From Polyangiaceae bacterium (GTDB lineage: Bacteria > Myxococcota_A > Polyangia > Polyangiales > Polyangiaceae), in assembly GCA_016715885.1 (NCBI GenBank), contig JADJXL010000003.1, positions 310,001 through 374,000 on the forward strand: a stretch of 64,000 bases of DNA, read 5' to 3'. Position numbers and translations under genes: made by a program. Below the pieces are notes generated by a model that was not told the origin of the DNA, did not search any database, and saw only the letters and a program-made list of their open reading frames with translations. Below are positions 57,687 through 64,000 of the stretch, in pieces. Within the stretch, counting starts at the first letter, position 1. Each line of letters opens with the position of its first letter.

Positions 57687-58262
57687 TCACGCCCAACCGC
57701 CACGAAATCCGAAGCCGCCCGCGCGTTCGATCATGTCTGCGAAGCGCCTGCGTTGTTCCTCGTCGAGCGCTTCGTGTGTCTTCGCAAGTGCACCCACAGC
57801 AGCCTTGCGAAGCGCGTCGAGCGATGCGTCGTGGCGTGCGAACAGCTCACCCATCGCGGTCTCGTCGAAGCTCGAGCTACGCATCACACGCGCGATGTCT
57901 TCGCGGCTCTTTTGCAGCTCACCACGATGCTTGCGCATCACCTCGACGAGCTCCTCGACGGCTGCTCGGATGACTTTTTCCTGGCCCGGTGTCGTGTCGA
58001 GAGCCTGGAATACGCGTCGCAAGAAGAAGAACGCCATGGGAGGCGCCCCATGCTGCCAATGTTCACGTCCGTGTGAGCGGAACGGATGGCCGCGTTCTCC
58101 TTCGACATCGTGGTCGTTCCACGCGCAAGAGCGTGTGTCATAGCCGCCGCAACCCGCGAACCGCGCGTAGTTCCGGTAGCCGAAACCACCGTGACAAGCG
58201 CCACGACGCAGCGTGTAGACAAGGCCGATGAGGCAAGCGGTACCGACGAAGAATCCGAACAT
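57687..58262 (-). CDS. Spy/CpxP-like periplasmic protein (LTXXQ-type)
   Basis: 191 residues. An N-terminal hydrophobic helix (MFGFFVGTACLIGLVYTL) serves as export signal or anchor. A His/Gly/Cys-rich linker (ACHGGFGYRNYARFAGCGGY) follows, and then the helical LTXXQ-like domain: QALDTTPGQEKVIRAAVEEL, RKHRGELQKSREDIARVMRS, EEQRRRFADMIERAGG. Such proteins act as periplasmic chaperones or metal sensors in Cpx/Zra-like stress responses. The linker might hold metal. The start at 58262 fits the hydrophobic helix. Confidence 0.75.
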   Translation of the reverse strand: MFGFFVGTACLIGLVYTLRRGACHGGFGYRNYARFAGCGGYDTRSCAWNDHDVEGERGHPFRSHGREHWQHGAPPMAFFFLRRVFQALDTTPGQEKVIRAAVEELVEVMRKHRGELQKSREDIARVMRSSSFDETAMGELFARHDASLDALRKAAVGALAKTHEALDEEQRRRFADMIERAGGFGFRGGWA

Positions 58263-58413
58263 GTTTCGACTCCTCTGCGGCTTTCTGGCGCCGCATTTCG
58301 TTCTGGAGCGAAACATCGATCACGTATGTGAAGGGACAGCCCCGACGAGTGTGAAGAAGAGCAAAGCTCAAAGAGTGGCGTCGGTGTACGAGCCGCGGCT
58401 ATAGTTCCGATCG

Positions 58414-59685
58414 ATGTGGCGCTGGCTCGTGCTGGTCTTGCTCATCGCTCCAGCATGTGGAGCGGCTGCTGCACCACCTCCCAAGGTCGTGGGGGCCGTG
58501 TCGCCTGCGGCAACGCACGCGGACAAACCCCCATCGCCTCCGCCCGCGCCTACGGTGAAAATCATCGTGGCGACGGACGTTCCGGCGGATCCCAATGCCG
58601 CGGATGAGCCCTCTTACCCCGTCGCGACAGACGAGGACGAGCAGGAAGAGCTCGACGACGATCACGACGACGAAACGTCGGACGCGCCCGTTGCCGAAGC
58701 CGAGCCCGCCGTGCGCGCGGTTCGTCCTGCTCCACCAAAGTCGCCGCTGCTTACGCTGAGCGCTGCGGACCTCGAGAAACGCTACAAGAAAGATCCGGCA
58801 TCCGTAGGACCGCTCGCGCTCGGAACACCCAACGCAGGAGCTCTCGTCAACGGCGTGCAGATGCCGAAGAGCGACAAGTGGATCGTGCAGGATCCTTCGT
58901 GCGCATGGGGCACGCAGGAGACGATCGACGGGATCGCGCGGAGCATCGAGAAGGTCGTGGCGGAACATCCGGGCGCGCCGCCGCTTGCGATTGGGCACAT
59001 CAGCTCGAAGCGCGGAGGGCACCTTTCGCCGCACAAGAGCCACCAATCGGGACGCGATGTCGATCTCGGCTACTACCACTCACCGCCGAAGTCGGTGTTT
59101 GTCCGAGGCACCGAGAAAAACTTGGACCTCGAACGAACGTACGCCCTCATCAAGACCATCGTCACGGAAACGGACACGGAGCTCGTCCTCGTCGACACGG
59201 CGATTCAGCGCATGCTCGTGAAGTACGCGCTTTCGCACGGCGAAGACGAAGCGTTCGTGGATCGATTGTTTCAGGTTCGTAACAAGCATCCGCGCCCGTA
59301 CGTGCGTCACGCGCGCGGGCATGCGAACCATCTGCACGTACGTTTTTCGAGTCCGATTGCGCAAACGCTGGGACGGCGCGCGGAAACGTTCTTGAAGCGC
59401 GAGAGGGTTGCGCCGCCGCACGTCGGACAAACCTACGTCATGCACAAGGCACGTAACGGCGACACGCTCCACGTGCTCGCCAAGCGCTACGGCACGACCG
59501 TCGAAGCGATTCAGTCAGCGAACAGCCTGAAGACGATCGATCTCAAGATGGGGCGAACCTACAAGATCCCCGTCCCCAAAGCTCCTGCGAAGGCTGCGGC
59601 CAAACCGACACCCAAGACAAAGCCCAAGACCACACCGCGCACCGCTGCCAAAGGGCACAAGGCGGGCGCGGCCGCTCGAAAGTGA
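58414..59685 (+). CDS. Penicillin-insensitive murein endopeptidase (MepA/M74-like) with LysM domain
   Basis: 423 residues. N-terminal hydrophobic segment ending APAC, a possible lipobox. An acidic, Pro-rich linker (to ~105) precedes the MepA core: GHISSKRGGHLSPHKSHQSG RDVDLGYY (about 190-220) and HARGHANHLHVRF (about 298) with the zinc-binding His/Asp. A single LysM repeat follows (VMHKARNGDTLHVLAKRYGT), then a basic Ala/Lys/Pro tail. It would cleave D-Ala-mDAP cross-links in peptidoglycan, during growth or predation. It is divergent from the Spy-like gene. Confidence 0.9.
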   Translation: MWRWLVLVLLIAPACGAAAAPPPKVVGAVSPAATHADKPPSPPPAPTVKIIVATDVPADPNAADEPSYPVATDEDEQEELDDDHDDETSDAPVAEAEPAVRAVRPAPPKSPLLTLSAADLEKRYKKDPASVGPLALGTPNAGALVNGVQMPKSDKWIVQDPSCAWGTQETIDGIARSIEKVVAEHPGAPPLAIGHISSKRGGHLSPHKSHQSGRDVDLGYYHSPPKSVFVRGTEKNLDLERTYALIKTIVTETDTELVLVDTAIQRMLVKYALSHGEDEAFVDRLFQVRNKHPRPYVRHARGHANHLHVRFSSPIAQTLGRRAETFLKRERVAPPHVGQTYVMHKARNGDTLHVLAKRYGTTVEAIQSANSLKTIDLKMGRTYKIPVPKAPAKAAAKPTPKTKPKTTPRTAAKGHKAGAAARK

Positions 59686-59714
59686 AGTAGGCCCCGACAA
59701 ACCCGAGGTAGACG

Positions 59715-60534
59715 ATGGACTACCGCAATGACCTCGAAGCATCCCGGCTCCGCATCAACACGCTCGAAGCCAAGCTCGAGGAAAGCAAGGCATCGCTCGA
59801 AGCGCGCGAAGCAGAGCTCGCCGAATGCAAGGTTGAGCGGGATCGGTTGCGACAAACCGGTGCAGCCAAACCTGCTCCGTCGCGTTGGTACTTGCTCAAC
59901 GTCGCCGTCATTTCGTTCGTCGTGGGAACGGGATTCGGGGCCGGATTCGGGCTCATGATCAGTCTTCCAGCAGAAACTGTGGTTGAACCGGGCAGCTCCC
60001 CTTGCGACCGTCACCGAAGACGGGCCGAAGGCTGCAGGACGTGCAAACGTGCCGCCTCCAGTGCCTCGACCGCCCCCTGCAACGGATCAAGGGCGTGCAG
60101 CCGTGCCGCAAGAAGAGCCGCGACCACCCACCGCAACCATTGCAGGTCAAACGGGATCCGAAGGCAGCACGGAGCCAGATGCAGCGCCGGCAGTGACGAT
60201 CACGGGGCACACGGGACTCGACGAAGACACCAAGAGCATCACGTCGATCATCGACACTGCACGTCCCAAAGTGCGCGACTGCTACCGCGCGCAAGCCAAG
60301 AGCAAACCCGATGCCGCGGGCAGCCTCAAAGTCATCTTCGACATCGATGCCAAAGGCCGCGTTTCGGACGTCAAAATCAAGCCCATATCCGCATACTCGC
60401 AGCCCTGGTGGGACAAAAACTTCGAGACATGCGTCGGCGCCGCCTATCGCAAGCTCGAGTTTCCGTCGTCAAGTAGCTCGCGCACGACCGCCGAAGCCAA
60501 CTACTTCTTGTCGGCCCTCGATTTGCGCTTGTGA
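59715..60534 (+). pseudogene. AgmX/PglI-type C-terminal-domain protein split by a +1 frameshift
   Basis: From the ATG at 59715 (GAGGTAGACG upstream): a coiled coil (ASRLRINTLEAKLEESKASL), one transmembrane helix (LLNVAVISFVVGTGFGAGFG) and then, after about 59990, Arg/His-rich nonsense. The +1 frame from there reads ATVTEDGPKAAGRANVPPPV, a Pro-rich linker and an AgmX/PglI C-terminal domain (VRDCYRAQAKSKPDAAGSLK, DAKGRVSDVKI, FETCVGAAYRKLEFPSSSS). Removing one C of the CCCC run near 59997-60000 restores a 272-residue protein. AgmX proteins take part in gliding motility and polarity. Loss, sequencing error or recoding are all open. Confidence 0.65.
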
Positions 60535-60579
60535 ATTCTGGTCCACCCGCACGCGTGGCAGAAGTATGCTCGCTCCACC

Positions 60580-62268
60580 GTGCGTTTGTCCCTGCCCCAT
60601 CATCACGTTTTGCAGGTGAGCGCCGCGTTCGTCGCGGCATGCGGAGCGCTCGCGTGCACGCCGCAGCAGGTCTTCATCGAGAAGCCCTGTCCGCCCGTCG
60701 AGTACCCCGTGGTGAATGCGCCGCTTCCAGCGGTTTCGCCATCCGATGCCGCCGCACATCGAACGCTCGATCTTCATCTCGCACCAACGCGTGACGACGC
60801 CGGCCAAATCGCAGCCATCGATGTCACCATGCGATTTTCCGTGCCTCCCGTCGATTTCGGCGAGACAAACCCGATCGTCCTGCACTTCGCCTCTCGAAGC
60901 GCAACAGCAGCAATGGCCGATCGCATCGAGGATCTCGCGGCGCGCGACAGTGAAGGAAGTCTCGCCTTGCGGCGCGTGGCCGCAGCCGAATCGAGCAAGC
61001 CTGGAGCCATCGAATGGCGTAGCGAGCGGCGAGCGCGCGGGCCCGTAACGGTCAATTATCGATTCGAATTGCCTCCTGCAGACGCTGCACCGGATGAATT
61101 CGCGACGAGCGCCGCTGGCATACTTGGCATTGGCCGAGCGCTTTTTTTGCTGCCGTCGACGACCGAATCGCACACGATCCGCATTCGGTGGGACTTGCAG
61201 GCACTCGGCTCGGACGCTCGAGGTTTTTCGACTTTTGGGACGGAGGAAGCCGTCGTGGAAGAGCCGCCATCGGCGCTCGAAGGTGCCATCTGGGCAGCCG
61301 GGTCGCTCCACGCAATTGCCATCATTTCCACACCAGCAAACACGCCCCCAGGCGTCCGATTTCGATGGATTACGCTTGGTAAGAGTCCATTCGACGTGCT
61401 CGATGTGGCTCCGTGGGCAAACCGCGCGTGGCTTTCAGCGCGCACGGTAGCCTCCGATAATCCGGAATTACAATTCGACCTTTTTGTTCGTCCAACGGGA
61501 AAGACCGGGCAACGTTTCGACGTCGGCGTGTTCGGACGCAGCGCCATTGCCACCGTCGACAACGAATCTACATTCGGTTGGCCAGAAAAACTATCCGTCA
61601 CACGAGCTTTCATCCGTAGCGCTCGTGGCCCGAACCTCATGAACGTTCGCTGGTTCGACGAAGGGTTTGCCACGTACAATGCGCTCGAAACACTGCGCCG
61701 TTCGAGTCTCGCCAGTCCGGCTGACATTGCATCCGAGCTTGCGAAGCGGGCCGAACGCTATTTTGCGTCGCCGTGGCTCCGCACTGCCCTCGCGACACTC
61801 GAAGCAAAAGGCAACACGACCGCAATTGAGCACGCCGATGATCGCGGAATGCTGTATGCGGCCGAGCTCGATGCAAAAATTCGAGCCAGCAGCAGCGGAA
61901 AACGATCACTCGAAGATTTCCTTCGAATGGTCGCACAACAAACGCCAACAGACGCGGCGTCTGGTCCGCAATCGACCGGCGTCGGTGCCACGACATTCAG
62001 AACCCTGCTCGAGAAAGAGCTCGGCGCAGAAGCGGTTTCCCGATTCGCCGACGTCATCGAGAAAGCATCGGCAACCGTGAACATCCCCGACGATGCATTC
62101 GGGCCGTGTTTCAAGAAGGTGAAAAAGAAGATTCAGCGCGAGGAGGGCGAGAGCAAAAAGCGCGAGAGTGTCGATGGTTTTACCTGGTCACTCGTGCCAA
62201 AGCTCCCGCCGAGTTGCGCCAATGCGACGTCGACGCCTCAAGTCGGCGGCTTGCAGAAGACGCCGTAG
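60580..62268 (+). CDS. M1/M61-like lipoprotein lacking the HExxH zinc motif
   Basis: 562 residues from a GTG start. Signal peptide with lipobox ACGALAC. The N-terminal beta-rich part and helical C-terminal half follow the gluzincin (M1/M61) layout, and WFDEGFATYNALETLRR near residue 350 matches the conserved W.EG...Y of that fold. At the place where HExxH should stand, 25-30 residues before it, the sequence is VTRAFIRSARG, so both zinc histidines are missing. The C-terminus is rich in Lys/Glu. It is probably an inactive binding or scaffolding derivative. It overlaps the convergent gene by 31 bases. Confidence 0.6.
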   Translation: MRLSLPHHHVLQVSAAFVAACGALACTPQQVFIEKPCPPVEYPVVNAPLPAVSPSDAAAHRTLDLHLAPTRDDAGQIAAIDVTMRFSVPPVDFGETNPIVLHFASRSATAAMADRIEDLAARDSEGSLALRRVAAAESSKPGAIEWRSERRARGPVTVNYRFELPPADAAPDEFATSAAGILGIGRALFLLPSTTESHTIRIRWDLQALGSDARGFSTFGTEEAVVEEPPSALEGAIWAAGSLHAIAIISTPANTPPGVRFRWITLGKSPFDVLDVAPWANRAWLSARTVASDNPELQFDLFVRPTGKTGQRFDVGVFGRSAIATVDNESTFGWPEKLSVTRAFIRSARGPNLMNVRWFDEGFATYNALETLRRSSLASPADIASELAKRAERYFASPWLRTALATLEAKGNTTAIEHADDRGMLYAAELDAKIRASSSGKRSLEDFLRMVAQQTPTDAASGPQSTGVGATTFRTLLEKELGAEAVSRFADVIEKASATVNIPDDAFGPCFKKVKKKIQREEGESKKRESVDGFTWSLVPKLPPSCANATSTPQVGGLQKTP

Positions 62269-64000
62269 ATCGTTCCGAGGTTGTTGCCGGGTTTGCATTC
62301 GGCATAAGCACCGTCGTCATTGGGAATGACGGTGACATCGACCTTTTCGCTCTCGATTTGCGGAGGCATGGTCCATACGCAGCTTACGAGTCGGCATTCT
62401 TCGGGTAGAATGATTTCCGTCGTTTTCGCCTCGCAAACCTTTTGAGCTCCAACGTAGAAGCCAACGGATAGCCCCGCCGCGACCGGATCCGCGCCGCGAT
62501 TGCAGATGGGAGCGCCAATTTCGACGCCCGCGCCCGTACACGCGTATTGCTCGCTTGCTCCAGCCGTTGGATCACCCGTTGCGGCCCCATTGGCATTGCC
62601 AGGAACGTTTTGGCGGAAATTGTTGAGGTCTGGATCGTCCCAATTGTTCGTCCACGCGCTCGTCTGAGGAATGGTACCGTCTTCTTGCACGTGCGTCACG
62701 GCGTACGGATGCTGATTCCAAATGGTCCTCGAGCGAACCCACTTGTCGTTGGTATCCGAATAAACGCGAATGCCGGAGACGCCATGCGGGTGACCCGCCC
62801 GGCACGTATTGCCTGCTCCGGGCGTGCCCGCAGGCGGCGGCGCGCACTTGAAGCCTTCTTCAATGCACGCAGCGTCGTCATTTGCGCTGCAGCATTGCTT
62901 GGTTTCCATGCAGCGGCAAAGCCCCGCATCGCAAACGCCCGAAAGGCACTCGCTATTCGTCGTGCAACGTACGCCGGGGAATTGCGGGTCGACTCCATTC
63001 GCGTCGAGGGTTTGGCAAACGATACCCGTTCCATCGGGCGAACACGCCTTGTTGGAGGGTGTTACGAGGTCCGCGCGGAAATTTCCGTCGACATCGGCAA
63101 TGAGCGGGTTTTCGTACCACGTGCACGACGAGCGGTATTGGCTGAAAAGTACGTCGCCCGTATCACCGTCGTACACGCGGACGAAGCATTCATCACCGTA
63201 AACGACTTCGCTCGAGCCATCGGCTTCGAAATCGAATACGCTCGATCCCGTCACGTTCGACGAGAGATCTTGCGTGGAGCGCGACCAGAGAATGTAGCTC
63301 CCCGGAGCACACGTGGCGCCGGCGAAATCGCAGGGCCCCGCATTGCACGTTCCACCCGGCCGAGGAGCCGCGCCGCAATCGATGTCGTAAATGGTGTAGA
63401 ACGCTTGACCGGCAACGGCCACCTCGGGCAAACCATCGCCGTCGAAATCGCTGATCGTTGGAGGCCCGCCGCCCCCTGCACCAGGAACGGCCACCGGAGG
63501 TTGAGCAAGCGTGCCGTCAATGGCGTAGACCATGACGAAACTGTTGCGGACGACGGCAATTTCGGGGTTCTTCTCCGGAATGCCATCGCCGTACGCACCG
63601 AAATTCGCCACGGCCACGTGACCGGGTGCGGACGCATTTGCGCCGGGGAAACCAGGTTCTTGCGCCCACGCGCCGCCGACCCATTCCCAAATGAATTGCC
63701 CATTCGTGAATTCGATGTTCGGGTCCTGATCGAGGTTTGCAACAACCGAGAAGAGGCCCGCCGAATAACTTGCGTACCCAGCCGGAGCTCCCGCGGCCAG
63801 CGTACCGTCGGATCGAAGCACAGCGCCTTCGCGAATGATTTCGGGTTTGCCGTCGTCGTCGATGTCGTGAATGGACGGCCCGCCCCATCCCACGGGACAC
63901 CGGTGATTGCCCCCATCACACGGACCTCCCACGATGCCCGCCTGAAACGGCGACTTCCACAAAAGACCCCACGTTCCATTTTTGCGCGTGAATGCAAGCG
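62238..64000 (-). CDS. FG-GAP/VCBS-repeat secreted protein, 5' end beyond the window
   Basis: At least 586 residues in frame, open to the right edge (AFTRKNGTWGLLWKSPFQ is visible there), so the start lies outside. FG-GAP/VCBS-type repeats recur with Asp-rich loops: IHDIDDDGKPEII, ISDFDGDGLPEVAV, FDFEADGSSEVVY, IADVDGNFRADLV, which are calcium-binding beta-propeller blades. A Cys-rich EGF-like segment (SECLSGVCDAGLCRCMETKQ) interrupts them, and a CARDB-like domain (CTGAGVEIGAPICNRGADPV) ends the chain. An exported, probably surface protein; function unknown. Stop at 62238 is inside the convergent gene's last codons. Confidence 0.85.
   Translation of the reverse strand, partial: LAFTRKNGTWGLLWKSPFQAGIVGGPCDGGNHRCPVGWGGPSIHDIDDDGKPEIIREGAVLRSDGTLAAGAPAGYASYSAGLFSVVANLDQDPNIEFTNGQFIWEWVGGAWAQEPGFPGANASAPGHVAVANFGAYGDGIPEKNPEIAVVRNSFVMVYAIDGTLAQPPVAVPGAGGGGPPTISDFDGDGLPEVAVAGQAFYTIYDIDCGAAPRPGGTCNAGPCDFAGATCAPGSYILWSRSTQDLSSNVTGSSVFDFEADGSSEVVYGDECFVRVYDGDTGDVLFSQYRSSCTWYENPLIADVDGNFRADLVTPSNKACSPDGTGIVCQTLDANGVDPQFPGVRCTTNSECLSGVCDAGLCRCMETKQCCSANDDAACIEEGFKCAPPPAGTPGAGNTCRAGHPHGVSGIRVYSDTNDKWVRSRTIWNQHPYAVTHVQEDGTIPQTSAWTNNWDDPDLNNFRQNVPGNANGAATGDPTAGASEQYACTGAGVEIGAPICNRGADPVAAGLSVGFYVGAQKVCEAKTTEIILPEECRLVSCVWTMPPQIESEKVDVTVIPNDDGAYAECKPGNNLGTIYGVFCKPPT

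Larger units (their letters stand above)
752..60870. repeat. Dispersed over-represented 7-mer GACAAAC / GTTTGTC (62 copies)
   Basis: Hand count, exact matches. GACAAAC on the plus strand starts at: 752, 1253, 2451, 3472, 6130, 6265, 6943, 6987, 8590, 10717, 13051, 13506, 17155, 18005, 18282, 20429, 20989, 23728, 24534, 25286, 26844, 29676, 40822, 41411, 45702, 52137, 54989, 55137, 57319, 58522, 59426, 59696, 59851, 60864. GTTTGTC starts at: 3184, 7837, 8599, 13857, 14915, 18597, 18938, 25205, 25405, 29070, 33533, 33900, 34833, 35310, 35454, 35598, 35745, 38706, 39330, 39621, 44294, 46119, 46547, 50405, 55028, 55141, 59097, 60584. Total 34 + 28. Commonest context is GGACAAACC. Six lie between genes. 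Confidence 0.75.

Overview
The window reads as chromosomal DNA of a myxobacterium, most likely of the Polyangiales (Sorangium/Polyangium side). The grounds are a GC-rich composition (I estimate about 60%), two Hanks-type Ser/Thr kinases, a MYXO-CTERM sorting tail on an M36 metalloprotease, an AgmX/PglI-type C-terminal domain, very large Cys-rich DUF4215-type lipoproteins, and an unusually high share of secreted lipoproteins. I see no tRNA or rRNA genes, CRISPR array, IS element or prophage. Genes are densely packed on both strands; only about 7% of the DNA is non-coding.

Layout. 0-17 kb: partial MEMO-like protein (-), Pro-rich repeat protein, aminotransferase, lipoprotein (-), Leu/Glu-type dehydrogenase (-), Ser/Thr kinase followed by a PEGA-like envelope protein, P-loop ATPase, periplasmic-binding lipoprotein, quinone oxidoreductase, GH92 mannosidase lipoprotein, threonine dehydratase-like enzyme, kinase-TPR protein (-). 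17-23 kb (all -): a rhodanese-like protein with an in-frame UGA and a SECIS-like hairpin, a terminator-rich gap, a von Willebrand A lipoprotein coupled to a membrane protein, a HAD phosphatase and a DUF4142 lipoprotein. 23-34 kb: a very large membrane protein split by a +1 frameshift and coupled to an esterase lipoprotein, a small membrane protein, a beta-barrel protein, an M36 protease (-) and a phosphodiester-glycosidase-like lipoprotein. 34.6-45.7 kb: three tandem giant Cys-rich lipoproteins with P-domains. 45.7-64 kb: DUF4139-like protein (-), ceramidase-like lipoprotein, carotenoid oxygenase (-), MoxR ATPase plus VWA/DUF2201 pair, PlsC acyltransferase, HEAT-like protein (-), papain-like protein, Spy/CpxP-like protein with a 59-residue partner (-), MepA-like endopeptidase with LysM, a frameshifted AgmX-type protein, an inactive M1/M61-like lipoprotein and a partial FG-GAP protein (-).

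Most products act in the envelope or outside the cell: lipoproteins, proteases, glycosidases, a murein endopeptidase and a beta barrel. That suits a predatory, biomass-degrading lifestyle. The kinases, a probable chaperone module (51.3-53.8 kb) and a few metabolic enzymes are cytoplasmic.

The strongest non-routine signals are: (1) a candidate selenoprotein at 17269-17715; (2) a 7-mer, GACAAAC/GTTTGTC, found 62 times by hand count on both strands, in all codon phases and in intergenic DNA, roughly ten-fold above chance; (3) three tandem Cys-rich/P-domain paralogues that share an upstream promoter-like motif; (4) two genes broken by +1 frameshifts, each next to a four-base G or C run.
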